Of a stretch of 64,000 nt of DNA, positions 11,640 through 22,759 are shown one piece after another. Source of the stretch: Ascoidea asiatica (Eukaryota > Ascomycota > Saccharomycetes > Ascoideales > Ascoideaceae); the NCBI GenBank assembly GCA_001600695.1, contig BCKQ01000012.1, positions 518,945-582,944 of the forward strand, in the 5' to 3' direction. Under the pieces are notes generated by a model that was not told the DNA's origin, did not search any database, and saw only the letters and a program-made list of their open reading frames with translations. Position 1 is the first letter of the stretch. Every line of letters begins with the position of its first letter. The translations under genes and the position numbers were made by a program.

Positions 11640-13920
11640 TACACTTTCTGAAACGTTAGAGTGTTAAAAGGTGGTTAAATAATTAAAAGAGTAAAACAAA
11701 TTTTTCAAGAACCTGTATATTTCAAAGATTTTGAGCTACTTCGAATACATACTAGAAATCAATGGTATGAGTATGCTTGCAAACAAGAATTAGCTCAATT
11801 CAAAAACTTTGATACAAGGATCTTTTCCCAAACCTATATCTATAGAAGCTAAACAATCACTAACTATATTCAGATATAGATAAATATTCGAATTGAAAAC
11901 AATTCCAGAAATGAAGGCTAAGACCAGATTGTAATTCAGGGCGGTCAGCATGATCCTGGGACAGATTTCGGTGACACATATGCTCCAGTATGCCAACTGA
12001 AATATTTATCACTCTAATAAAATTCCTACACAAAGGCATTAGTATCTAGAAAGTGGGAATGTTCCTTCAAGGTTTCTTGGAGGAAAAATGAATGTATATG
12101 TCTGTGTGGTTTAATCTCAAGGATTTATTAATTGGATTGTCGTTCGAGTGAAATATCTAATTATTACTAAGAAGATATCTTATTCAAAATATAAACAATT
12201 GTTAATTAAAATATAAAATATATAAAAATTATATAAAAAATATGGGAGGTAAGTGCCCTATTTATATTAGTGGAAAATAGGAGCGGGTAACCCATCTTAA
12301 GAATAAATTTGTAAATTTAGTAGGTGAAAGTTCACTTCCCATACTTAAGAAAAGAAATAGAATAAAGTATTGTTCTAGAAGACACTACGTCATTCTAAGA
12401 ACAAACACGAAGATTCCACTACATCCGAGATGCATACAGAACTTGGAAGAAAGAATAAATAATGCAGACCCAGAACGTTCTAGTACATTTAACATGCACA
12501 CGGACGTTCTGAGACCGCAATAGAATGTGGTCGTAGAACAATCTATGCAATCTTAGAAAGTCTAAGAATAGCCTAGAATATTCGAAGACAATTCTAATAA
12601 AAGAATAAAATGATTAACAATCAAATTCAAACCATCCAGATTCGGTGTATGAAAGCAAAGGTGGTATATATGGACTTTAGCAGGCACCACGAGTCTGGTA
12701 TCAAACTTTTGGATCAAGAATTAAGACTAAAAACTTAGACGCAGCGTATCAAAGTTCCTTACATACTGGTCAAACAATCTACAAACCGTCGCATTATAAT
12801 GGTAATTCATGTAGATGATATTATATTTACATCATCCACTGCAATTGCAACGGAAATAGGCAAAGCTGATTTTGTTGACCTATTCACAGTGAAACTCTTA
12901 GGAGGTAGCACTGTGTTGTTAGGATTGCAAACAATTTACAAAACACGCACGGGGGAATTATTTATTATTAATCAAGAAAACTATACGAAAACTATTCTCG
13001 ATAGGATTTTACATTTAACCACCATAAATCAGGCAATGTTTCATATACTGATAAGTTTAATAACGGTATATGTCCAAAAGAAAACGATGATCAAATCATG
13101 AAAAAATATCCTCATGCTTAAATCATAGGAGGCCTAAGTCAGATTGCACGGCATAGCACGCCTCACATTCAAAATAGTGTACATATACTAACGCAATTCA
13201 CCGTAAACTACCATGAAATAGATCATAAATGTGATCTAGATGTCTTATCGTATTGAAAATCACAGGCAATATAGAATTGTATCTATAAAGTTCCATAGAA
13301 AATGAATTAATAACATATTCTGATGCAAACTACCAAATTCTACTCGAATCTTGAATCGGTACTGTAACTTATTCTAGTACAATGGCACTGATTTGGCGAT
13401 CAAAATTTCAAGCGGTTACTCCACAACATTCTGTTGAAGCTTATCTTCGAGCAGTAGCATATAGCTCGAATAATACTAAATAGTTGGGATGGATTAGTGA
13501 TATATTGAGTCACTTTACTTGTAGTGAAAAATTATAACAGGAATCTTATGCTAGCCATAAATACAATTCTAGCTTTGACTTACCTCCAACTGTTGCTGTT
13601 CGTCATCCTAGTTTTCGGATGGTAATTAAGATGAACAATAAGGGTACCATTTTCAAGACCAAAGATGATGCAAAAACAAAGTGCTGGAGCGCATATGCAA
13701 CAAATATTTCTTTTAATTTTTCAAATAATTCATAATAAAGAACAAAATATTCAGTATGCTCGAACTGAATCAAATAGCCACTATGTTTACAATGGGTCCG
13801 CTACATTATATTTTTCAAAAAATAACAAAACAAAGTAGTATCTCTTAAACCCACAGTGAAAATTGGCAGAATTATGTGCCAATTATACCCAATGACAGAA
13901 ACAACTTTTAGGAACAATTA
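11640..13920 (+). pseudogene. Copia reverse transcriptase and RNase H, split by an LTR
   Basis: The RT N-part can be read at 11690-12135, including an equivalent of the conserved tract ending GTDFGDTYAPVCQL and then SQGFIN. Coding resumes at 12632 with NSNHPDSVY and the YGL.QAPRVWYQT tract, where one conserved Lys codon is a TAG. The catalytic YVDD box is H-V-D-D at 12808-12819. RNase H traces follow: SQIARHSTPHIQNSV near 13135, and WRSKFQ plus the HSVEAYLRA block at 13395-13460. Numerous stops and frame changes make it non-functional. Confidence 0.8.
12140..12627 (+). repeat. Solo LTR inserted in the copia RT (copy 2 of the ~490-bp family)
   Basis: This segment interrupts a collinear RT: the residues expected next to each other in copia RT (…SQGFIN | NSNHPD…) flank it. 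It is similar along its length to 5580-6045 in the same orientation. With no internal coding region it is best read as a solo LTR left by LTR-LTR recombination. Short target duplications cannot be proven (AATT-like bases on both sides). It contains three two-half-site heat-shock-like motifs: TTCTAGAA at 12373, GAACGTTC at 12473 and GAATATTC at 12576. Confidence 0.7.
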
Positions 13921-14197
13921 TTAATTATATTATTGTGTTTAAAAATAAAAATAATTTCATTTAGAAAGAATTGTTTAAATAAGTAAGATTTCACTGTTTA
14001 ATTTAATAAAAATTGTACAATATTTAATAAAAACAATTTTTAATTTCAGTTTCCATTATTTTATTTTCCAAGTTTATATTAATTCAATTTGATTTTAAAT
14101 CAATCTATAGAAAAACAAGGGTAGATTACTACAGGTATAAGTTACATATTTAATAAAGGATAACTAGGGACCAAATCTCTATTCATCAATGTGTAGT
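13921..14197. other. AT-rich stretch, nothing recognised
   Basis: Mostly A and T with stops in every frame. I looked for the missing 3' LTR of the copia relic here and did not find it. Confidence 0.5.
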
Positions 14198-14612
14198 ATT
14201 GTTAGAAACTCACAATTCCCCAATTGTGGAAGTGGAAAGTGTGTGTGAGGGATATGGACCTTGTTCACTGACAATGCCAAAACTTACGAACTAACAGACA
14301 AAGAGTTACGCAACTTTGGAGGTGCGTTGAATAACTGTCTAGTAGCAAGCTGTAAAGGAGGATTCCGGATGATACCACCCGGGAAAAGGGTGAAAAGTCA
14401 GATGTCCCTCCGGGTTTAAAACGAGCCTTAAACCAAAATATACTGTAGTGCCGTAAAAACCTAAGAGACTCAGTCTGAAACCTACTGATTAACCTACTAG
14501 CTAGACTAAAATATGTGAGTAGCAAAAGTACCAAATTATATAGTTATCGCTTAATACACATTATCGAACATATTTTGTTCTAAGTATACCGGGTTTTCAA
14601 TCCATACACACA
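14198..14612 (-). repeat. Candidate LTR (~415 bp), probably minus orientation
   Basis: The segment begins TGTTAGAAACTC and ends CATACACACA on the plus strand, so it has TG...CA ends in either orientation, and it is more GC-rich than its surroundings. On the minus strand it would start TGTGTGTATGG and is immediately preceded by CTCGGGAGGGG (complement of 14613-14623), which is a good polypurine tract. That places it as a 3' LTR of a minus-strand element whose internal part lies to its right. No second copy lies in the window to confirm it. Confidence 0.4.
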
Positions 14613-14645
14613 CCCCTCCCGAGTGCGGCTCTTTGGCACCAGGGA

Positions 14646-15700
14646 CGTTAAAAAGCTACCCTCTGGTACCTAGAACAGATATTGACCTTGCGTATCGGAG
14701 GTTCGTGGGTGGGATTTTCAGACACCTGCAGTGATATGCCTATGTCGAATAAAATAAAATTGGAAGCATGTATTGCATTTGATGATGCTAGTGTAGACAT
14801 TACTGCTGGTGCTGTAGTACCCTGGCAGGTTCCGTTGACACTTTTAAGATTAAAATCAGAAGCCCAATTGGATGAAACTTCCTTTGATACTTTAACTGAA
14901 TCAGCGCCAACATTGAACAGGCTATTCATTTATTTATTCCCCCAAGAATCACTTAAGTCAAAAGATGATCTTGTTTTCTTATCAAGGCAAATTTCTTTTG
15001 ACCCCTTTTTAATGGTTTAAATTATTTATAAACGATTTAGCCATATTTAAAATTTTCTTTCCAACACCTAAATATAATTCCACTTGCAATTATTCAACAA
15101 TTACAGCACCATATTCAGTAGCATTTTTGTAATACAGTTTTTATACCTTTTCGATTTTGACGATTACAATATTACCGGCCGAATGTACATTAAAATAAAC
15201 CACATTTATTTTATCTGGCATAGAAGAAGCTTAGTAAAAAAGCACTACCTTTGATTCGGAAATTTTTATAGCAACGTTATTAACTGAATTATTCATTAGT
15301 TCATTAGAATACTCAAAACTTTTAGGACCAATTATCAGGTATAAGTTCAGGAGTACATAATTTGTCAACATTTATTGAAAAACCTGTTGGTGTTTGTACT
15401 TTTGTATTGCGAATTTAACCAGCACTACATCAAATGATTCTTCAGCTCCTTAATAATCGTTTGAACAACCTAAAATAATTTTGGAGAACCTAGATCAGCT
15501 GAAGATCAATTAACTTCATCATTCGATAAAATTAATTTTCCACTTGAACTGCCTGCGTGCGTAGAAATAATACTAAGTTTAATATTATTTTTTTTACCTT
15601 CAATTGCTAAAGTATTCTCAAAACCTTAACGTTGTAGCATTTGCCGCTGAAAAATTTGCAATTAATTGTGGTGAAGCCTAAAATTGAAATGTACATTTCA
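14646..15700 (-). pseudogene. Minus-strand decayed reading frame, unidentified
   Basis: On the minus strand an open 93-codon piece (14929-14648) follows, across frame changes, shorter open pieces back to about 15.7 kb; one near 15420-15350 reads TPTGFSINVDKLCTPELIPDN and one near 15310-15150 is rich in Val, Asn and Lys. The composition is unlike copia or gypsy pol and no RT, integrase or protease motif is visible. The opposite strand also has an open frame (14682-15020), but it shows no continuation. Position next to a minus-strand polypurine tract suggests the end of a retroelement's internal region, perhaps a gag-like or non-autonomous one. This is inference. Confidence 0.3.
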
Positions 15701-15709
15701 ATTTTCCAC

Positions 15710-16424
15710 ACTGAAACCAATAAGCCCTATTTCCAGTGGGGTAGACAACCTAACTAGTAGACGGAATAACCTTTAATCCCGAAGACCCAACTGGGAATCG
15801 ATTCTTAAACGACCAACTCCACCAATCTCTTGTATAGTCCAAAACAGTTCGTTATATGCAGTGAGAATTATACCTTATCCCAAATCAAAATAGGTTTAGG
15901 TAAGTCATCCATCCAGAAGGCGTCGCTGCCTTGATCCGAATAGCCATTCGGATTTAACATCTATCAGCATTGGCTCTAAATCCTAGCTGCTATTCTCTTC
16001 CCCGCTTAGGCAGTTCCTTAACTTTAATAGCTTCTTAAAGGTTTACAACTATAGCTGCTACCAATCTCAAGGTTTTTTTTATATTGTACGCTATAAGGGA
16101 CGCAAGCACTCATCACCTATGGATGAGACTAGAATATCACATGATATGCGGCTATAAGTGCACCTCTACAGTTACTCATGCAAGGTCATGATAATTGATG
16201 TATTTTTCAGGCAACTTAATGCAACTTTATGCAAGAATATGTATTTTTATTTATAATTCTACATCTTTTTGCAGAATTGTACATAATTTATACAGATTAT
16301 TCTATAATACATGACTCTGTTACCTCTATTATAGATACGTGTCGGTTAGCCCTTCCCCATCTATGGTTGTAGTCCCAATATATGCCTCAGCATATATAGA
16401 TCTCAATTATTTCCAACAGAAAGT
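15710..16424 (+). repeat. LTR (~0.7 kb), left copy
   Basis: Collinear, diverged match to ~22060-22759 in the same orientation. Shared landmarks include CAGTGAGAATTATAC, ACTAGAATATCACATGATAT, GTACATAATTTATACAGATT, TTCTATAATACATGACT and the CATATATAGA...TTCCAACA right end. The right end CCAACA and a gag start 30 bp further right support a plus-strand 5' LTR. The left edge is uncertain by ~20 bp. Confidence 0.8.
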
Positions 16425-16453
16425 AAAGAAAGAGAAGTAGAAGAATAAGAAGA

Positions 16454-16875
16454 ATGTCTATAAAAGCTCACAAACAACTGTCTGTAAAAGTAGAGAACGA
16501 AGTTATTGCAGCGCAAGATAATCAAGCATCTCTAGCAGAGGAAACTGATGCTCCAGTATCAGCTCAGAGTGATGTTTCAGCTGCAGCTTAAGGTGTATTA
16601 TTCGTAGCAGCAGGGAGGATGACTATGAAGCAGCAATACAGGATTTCATGAATTTTATTGTTGAGTTGAACTTAAATATACAGTTTAATTATTCAATAGA
16701 AGATAGTTATTTTATGGAAGCATTTAATTTTTGCAAGCCATCTAGATCACTACAACCAATAGAAATTTCCCAAGTGATGCTGCCCTGGTTTTCTTTTTTT
16801 TCTCTAATGGTTGTACGAGCTGATCTATATTTTGTAGTATTGAAACTAGCATTATATTCAATATCCATTCTTTGA
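16454..16875 (+). pseudogene. Gag N-terminal remnant after the ~0.7-kb LTR
   Basis: An ATG at 16454 opens a 45-codon Ala/Gln/Glu/Ser-rich frame (MSIKAHKQLSVKVENEVIAA...) ending in TAA. After a frame change, 16612-16875 reads as REDDYEAAIQDF followed by a helical, hydrophobic segment (MNFIVELNLNIQFNYSIEDS), typical of a retrotransposon capsid N-terminus. The start lies 30 bp inside the element from the LTR's CCAACA end, as expected for gag. No later pol of this element is visible before the hAT relic, so most of it has been deleted or replaced. Confidence 0.5.
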
Positions 16876-18096
16876 AGAAAAAAGTTGTACCTTTTGTTGC
16901 TCTCGGCATAGGAGTAGCACGTGAAAGATTTAACAAGAGCAATGTTTTCAAACGACTGTTTTTTCAAATCCGAGAGCGATTTAGAACGATGTGGATCTGA
17001 CCAAATTTACATTGCTGTCGAGAAACCTTAGATTAACTAGTTATAAGGCTCATAACTTTAGAAAACAGTTTTTCTTTTCCCATGCTCTCCTCGCAGAGAG
17101 TTTATTATAATATGTATTCGTGTATTTATATAATTTCAAGCAAACATAAACGTTTATAGGAGTGAAAAAGCTTCACCTCAACCATGTGCCTCTGACCGCA
17201 AATTAAAACAAACCACAACATGGGCAAAATGCATAATCGAGTGGCAGGAGTGCAGCTCTACATACATGACAGCAAGTATGACATATAGTGTGTGGCAATT
17301 CGCACTATGGAAAATCAGGTTTGGCTAGAAGGCAACATTCACGAAAATTGAAAGATGTTGAAAATCAAATATTTTAGCTCACTAAGCGCACGTTGACATA
17401 CTAGAACGCTGCTTATAAAGCTTTGCTTTCGACCTGCGGCCATTTTTAAAAAAACTATCTGGACCTTAACCGAACCCTACGTTACCCACAGTAAACAACC
17501 TAACCAAAACTGTCTATTGAAAATTCAAGATCACCTGACTCATGATTACGTACACTAAAAATTCACGTGCCAATCGTCCAGCGAAAAAGCTGATTGGTTT
17601 GGATTTGAATTTTTAGCTTTTTAAAAAAGCGTCTGGTGGTCCGATTTACCCAGTGAAGGTGCCCAAGGGATAGAACAGCTTCCTCAGGAACACGTAAGGG
17701 GATGGGGGAACTTGGGTGGGCAGTGGCATAGGGCCTGGACACTTCCTGAAGCTGAGTGTACTTTTATAGGGGTAGTATTTTACATAGGCTTAAAACCCAC
17801 AAATCTGGCTTTTGAAATCAGTTCACGTCACTTGGTTAGAGGATTCAAATTAATATGGCTTCAATTAAGGTTATCCTAAGCTAGCGTACAAAATGACAGC
17901 AAGTATTTAGAAATAAAATTAATATACGGCCGTATATATGTATATAAGTACATACATATTCCAGCAGTCTTTATATATTCAATAAGTTGATATAATATAT
18001 TCCAAATTTGTTTTATGTATGGATTATTTGTTTGGTGTTGGATGAGTATCGACTATCTTTATGCACGTTTCATTTTTTATTCTAGCATTTTTTTTA
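16876..18096. other. Stretch without a recognisable gene
   Basis: Stops in all frames on both strands. A shadow frame on the minus strand (16967-16707) overlaps the gag remnant. Nothing else could be supported. Confidence 0.4.
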
Positions 18097-19700
18097 CTAA
18101 AAGATATTAGCGAAACTGACATTTATTTCGTTATTGCTTCCTATATAATACATTCGAAAAGACAATTCAAATTGTACAATATTTACATTCACTTTTTCAT
18201 AGCAGCAGCGCACCTCAGTAATGTACTTAACTAAACAGTTTAGCAACCAAAAATAAGTTTTAAAAAAGAAATGTACAATTGAGGATATACTTTTTGAACA
18301 CTGGCCAGTCAGGGCCACTGTTCTACCCACCGTTTAACTCCAACACACTGGTACTCCTGCAAATTCGTTGCTTGTTCTGCATCAATTCACGTTAAAATAT
18401 CTTCATTTTCTTGTGCATGACCATGAGGAAAACAAACAGCTTTCACCAATTTACCAGTCAAAACAGGATCTTCAGAATATTGATTCCTAAACATTAAGTT
18501 CTGGAACATTATGTATTTATGATTATAGCCTTCAAAACTCTCTCTACTCGAAGTTTAAAATGTATTCTATCTACCGATAAATGTTTCTAATCGGAAACCC
18601 GAGTTATTTGTCCCAAGTGAGCTACGTCAAACATCCTGTTTCCAATGCATTACAAAATGCAAAGGAATTTTAAGCAAGAATTTTAATTCAACTGAGCTAG
18701 TATTTAATGAATTTTGGCCCGAACTAAAGTTAAGAAACATTACCACATTAACTTGCTCCATATTCCACGTGTTTCAAAATATGACAGTTGAAATAAATAA
18801 TATTTCGGTGGTAATTTACTTATCTTATCAGGATCGAAACCAAAAATCCTCCATAGACTCATCATGAGAAAAACAATAGAGATGTAATTGTTGAAAATTA
18901 CGGGCCGCAGATAAAGGAATCAGATTAATGTTTCCAGATAAAGGGATAATTGATTTATCTTCGGTGAAAGCGTTTTGGAAGTAATTTTCAACGTTATATT
19001 GAACAGTTCTAAAACTGTTTGGGTTGTTCTAAGAGAAACACCACTTTTGATAATTCCTAAAATTAAAGAATGAAGGAAATATATTTTCAAACGCTAAATA
19101 CATAGGAACAGTCGGCAAACATCGACCAAAATGTAGGATAGGAAAAAGCTTTTTAATATTTCGGACAGGCATTAATTGTGCAGTTGTTAAACCATTGTTC
19201 ATCAATGGATTAATAGACGTGCTTTTGTCCTGGCTGACTCAATTCTCTTTAAATGTAACCAAATTTTCAAGGTTGATTAAGTCCACTAAACGGCCTTTCA
19301 GAATTTTAATTTGCCCAGGAACATCTTCATAATTTAAATGGAGATCACTCTCAATTCTTTTGCAACGTTATGTTTTTGGGCCCTAACATAAAAGTTTTCC
19401 GTAGCTTTACCGACCATCTTACATAAGGGCAAGTTTGTGGAGTTCAAATTAGGATTTCCCTAATACGTAAATGGTGCAAAGCTTAAGCTTATATTAACAT
19501 TTTATAACGAATGAAAAGAGGGTTGCAAGATTGTGGTTAAAATAATCATCACGTGTCGCTCCGTTATCCGGAATTGCATATTTGGGGGACGCGCCCGCAG
19601 ATTAAACTGATTACTACCACCAGGCGAAATTCAGTACATATGACTAAAGCCCAAGGATACAAGCTGACTATTTTAACTACCATTATTTGCTGAGAAATTC
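18097..19700 (-). pseudogene. Long minus-strand decayed protein, unidentified
   Basis: Reading from 19.70 to 18.10 kb on the minus strand, open pieces join with few frame changes. They include an Arg/Asn/Gln-rich piece near 19620-19560 (NQFNLRARPPNMQFRITE), one at 19440-19350 (KMVGKATENFYVRAQKHN), a long one at 19360-19035 broken by a single TGA and holding MPVRNIKKLFPILHFGR, one at 19020-18730, and a last 77-codon piece at 18330-18097. Together about 500 codons are recoverable. No retroelement motif, zinc finger, nuclease or helicase signature is visible. It lies inside an LTR pair but on the opposite strand to that element's gag, so it is a separate insertion or captured sequence. Function unknown. 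Confidence 0.4.
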
Positions 19701-20024
19701 CCAACAAATTAACAATGGTCCTACAAAGATCATGCCTGCTTACATAATTAATGAAACAGATAATAGTACGATATAAAATAATTTATTAAAAAATAAAATA
19801 TGAAATAGTACTATTTAAGTCTGCTGCAGATAGTAGTGTTGATAACTAAAAAGAATGAAAACAAAAAACAAGAAAAATAAAAGAAAACACGTATTTATAT
19901 ACATAAAAAAATAACGTTTTGGTCATGTTGAATAAAAGGCTAAACAAAAAAAAACAAATGAAAATAAGTTAGAGCTAAATGAAAGAGTTGACATATATAG
20001 TGAAAGCTAAAAGTGAAAGAAATA

Positions 20025-20134
20025 ATTGAAACACATAATAAAAGCTGAAACAAATAGTAAAAATTGAAACCAAGGGTAAAAATTGAAACTAATAATTGAA
20101 ACAGATAATAAAGATTGAAACATATTGTAAATCA
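20025..20134. repeat. Irregular tandem repeat of an ATTGAAAC unit
   Basis: Six units of 13-20 bp, each starting RYTGAAAC and most ending in AATAAA or GTAAA. The spacing is irregular, unlike a CRISPR array: units are shorter than CRISPR repeats and there are no unique spacers. It lies upstream of the hAT transposase and could be the subterminal repeats typical of hAT ends. Confidence 0.6.
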
Positions 20135-20479
20135 CGTGACCCACAGCATATCACGTTGGTAAAGCTTTTATGTATAAAAACCTTAAAATAATAAATAATA
20201 AAAACAGGTGTTAGAAATAGTGCTTGTAGTGTGTTTGTCAACATCCGTTGTAGATCAAATATATTCCGAGCTGTTTCAAATTTTTGCACTATCAATACTA
20301 ATAATTTACAACTGTTCCATTTCAAAAAAAGTTTAAATCGTTATAATTATAAGTAAAATTACAGTTCATTTACACTGTAACAGATCAAAAGAAACAAAAG
20401 GTGGAGTTGGTTCCATTATAGGGAAATGCAAACACAACTGCATGGCCAAAACAGTTCTTTTCAAAATCGACAATAGAAT

Positions 20480-21736
20480 CATCTCAAAACACTGTATGTT
20501 TGGTATGGTTAACACAAATCCAAGAGATCAACAGAAACTCAAACCTTGTTAAACATTTAAATTCACTACCCTAAACTATTGGTTTACATCACGAGACAAA
20601 ATTACAAATATTTTTCATTTTGAAAATAATTATACTTTAAATAAGGTATTAGGTATGTTTGAAAATTATTTTTTGAGCTCAATCTGTGATGATTGGACAA
20701 GTCGCGATAGAAACAGTATGTTATGGCTTACACTTCATGGCTGTGTTCTTAATTCCGAGCAAACTTATTTTGATTCTAGTTCCAGTGATGCTTTGAAAAC
20801 CATAGTCTACAAAAGGTGAAGATCTGGCTAAATACATTTTTGATTTTTGTACTTCTTACAATCTTCTGACTCGTACTACCAAGTTTGGTTGGAAACTATT
20901 GACTTGCTTTACGATGGATAATGCGTCAAATAATGATACAATGGCTGATAGTTTACGTGAATTACTTCATGGTTTGGATCCTAAAAAGATAAAATACGCA
21001 GATTGGCTCATGTACTCAAATTAATTATTAAATCCTTTTAGTCAATATTCAATCAAAGTCTCTTAAAAATGAACCTCATGAATTCCCCAATATTCCTGAT
21101 CAACACATGACGGATACTAATTTTAAAGGCCGTATAAAGTATTTAATATATCAATCCGCTGAGAGCTTAACACGTGAGATAATAAACAAAAGAAAGATAC
21201 TAGCAGATTTCTTATGAACTCAAATTTTCAAAGATATTTTTGAGTCAATTTTGAAAAACCAAATATTAAAAAGTTCAAGGTTCACCAATTGAATAGTACC
21301 ATAAGGACTACTACTTACTTAATGATATCTGATTTCATCCTTGAAGAACCCATAATTAATTCATATGGCAAATGTGACAAAAGTTCAGTATATTTCGAGA
21401 ATTAGAAAAACCAAAATACATAAAAACTGGGTTACAAACGATTTCAAATCAATTCAATTTATTAAAGACTTTTTTCATTCTTTTTATCAACTTACTGAAA
21501 TAGTATCAACAGATAGTATTTCATTAACTGGAAACTATTAGCTAAGGATGTTATCTATTGGTCAACATATAAAAACCTTTAATCAAATCTTCCAAGAGAC
21601 AGAAGTAAATCCGGAACTGCAACGTGAACTTGAAAAGGCGTTTGAAGGCATGTATGTAAAATATCAAGATTATTTTGGAACAATCTCAAAAAGAAAATTG
21701 ATATTAATGGCAGCATGTTTGCATCCGTTGAAATAG
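20480..21736 (+). pseudogene. hAT-family transposase, broken
   Basis: hAT transposases cut and paste DNA with an RNase-H-like catalytic domain. Visible in order: a BED-zinc-finger-like end (NSNLVKHLN near 20540); CDDWTSRDRNSMLWLTLHG around 20685-20740, the family's C-D-x-W-[ST] motif; FTMDNASNNDTM at about 20910-20950, the conserved D-N-[AG]-x-N-N block with a catalytic Asp; RRLAHVLKLIIKS at 21005-21045, the R-C-x-A-H-x-[IL]-N-L-like block; and the C-terminal ATG-less frame 21548-21736 ending in CLHPLK, the start of the dimerisation region. Several stops and frame changes break it. It sits inside the interval bounded by the ~0.7-kb LTRs, which implies nested insertion. Terminal repeats were not resolved. 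Confidence 0.85.
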
Positions 21737-22059
21737 TTGTGAGTTTTCATAGATTTTACTAATTTACAATTTAAAATTAAATAAAATTTTACTTACTATG
21801 TATTAGTCAATTACCTAGTGCTAATCGATGATCTAAAAAGAAAACTAATAAAATTATATAAAAAAATAAGAAGAACTCGATTCCTTTTATATTAATTCTC
21901 GATCACTTTGAGGTCCTACAGAACTACCGAGAATTTTCTGGAATTTCCAAAAGTGTCATAATTCCTGGGTAGAACCAGGGTGGGAATCAAGTTTACTTTC
22001 TAGAAAGGGTTGAAAACTTGATTAAAATCAATAGATATTCACATTTTATTTTAACCATA

Positions 22060-22759
22060 GTAAAATCAATCCAGCCCACTTACCAGTGGGTAGACAACCC
22101 AACTAATTGCGGGTAATAATCTTTAATGCCGAACTGAGATTAGATTCTCACGGGACCAGCTCTACTAGTCTCTTGTTTACTCCTAGACAATTCGGTCTAC
22201 GCAGTGAGAATTATACTTCATCCCACAAGAAACTAGACTTAGCCAATTCAACCATCCAGCAGCTGACCCTCCTGGATCCCATTGGCCTGTCGGATTTAAG
22301 ATTTATCCGGATAGACGCTAAATCCTAACTTGTCTTTTAGTCTTCGTGTGCTGAATGGATTAGCCTTAATATGCGGTTAAATGTTTTACGACTATGGCTG
22401 GTACGAATCTGATAGTCCTTTCTACCTTCTATGCTATACCCGACGTACGCACACATGACCTATGCCATGGGACTAGAATATCACATGATATCCGACTTTC
22501 TGTGCACCTCTACAAAGACTCGTGGAAGGTCATGTGAATAGATGCATTTTTCACGGAACTGATTACAACTTTAGTAACCATATCTATATTTTCCCCAATT
22601 CTGCATCGCTATGCATCATTGTACATAATTTATACAGATTATTCTATAATACATGACTGTGTTACGTCTACTATAGATACGGGTCTTTTAGACCTTGAGC
22701 ACCCCTGGTTTTAGTACCAATATAAGCTCTAGCATATATAGAACCCTATTAATTCCAAC
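22060..22759 (+). repeat. LTR (~0.7 kb), right copy
   Basis: Diverged partner of 15710-16424, same orientation, ending ATTCCAACA at 22759. The pair would bound an element of about 7 kb, but its interior is now filled mostly by other insertions. It could equally be two independent solo LTRs. Confidence 0.8.

Larger units (their letters stand above)
6618..13920 (+). mobile_element. Ancient Ty1/copia retrotransposon relic (internal region)
   Basis: In order, the plus strand holds a gag remnant with a CCHC zinc knuckle, a retroviral-type aspartic protease, the integrase zinc domain and catalytic-core C-end, the integrase C-terminal domain, reverse transcriptase, and RNase H. Integrase before RT defines Ty1/copia (Pseudoviridae) rather than Ty3/gypsy. 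Every domain is broken by several stops and frameshifts, so the element is long dead. The RT is split by a later ~490-bp LTR insertion. No 3' LTR is evident after RNase H; the sequence becomes featureless and AT-rich at about 13.9 kb. Confidence 0.85.

Noticed and set aside
14265-14534. Minus-strand 89-codon ORF
   Set aside because: It lies inside the candidate LTR at 14198-14612 and shows no domain.
14682-15020. Plus-strand 112-codon ORF
   Set aside because: It overlaps the minus-strand frame, which has continuation over about 1 kb and a matching polypurine tract, while the plus-strand frame has neither. Kept only as a note.
20025-20134. CRISPR-like array of ATTGAAAC repeats
   Set aside because: ATTGAAAC ends are typical of some CRISPR repeats, but here the conserved part is only 8 bp, unit length is 13-20 bp and spacers are AT-rich and similar to one another. 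The context is eukaryotic.
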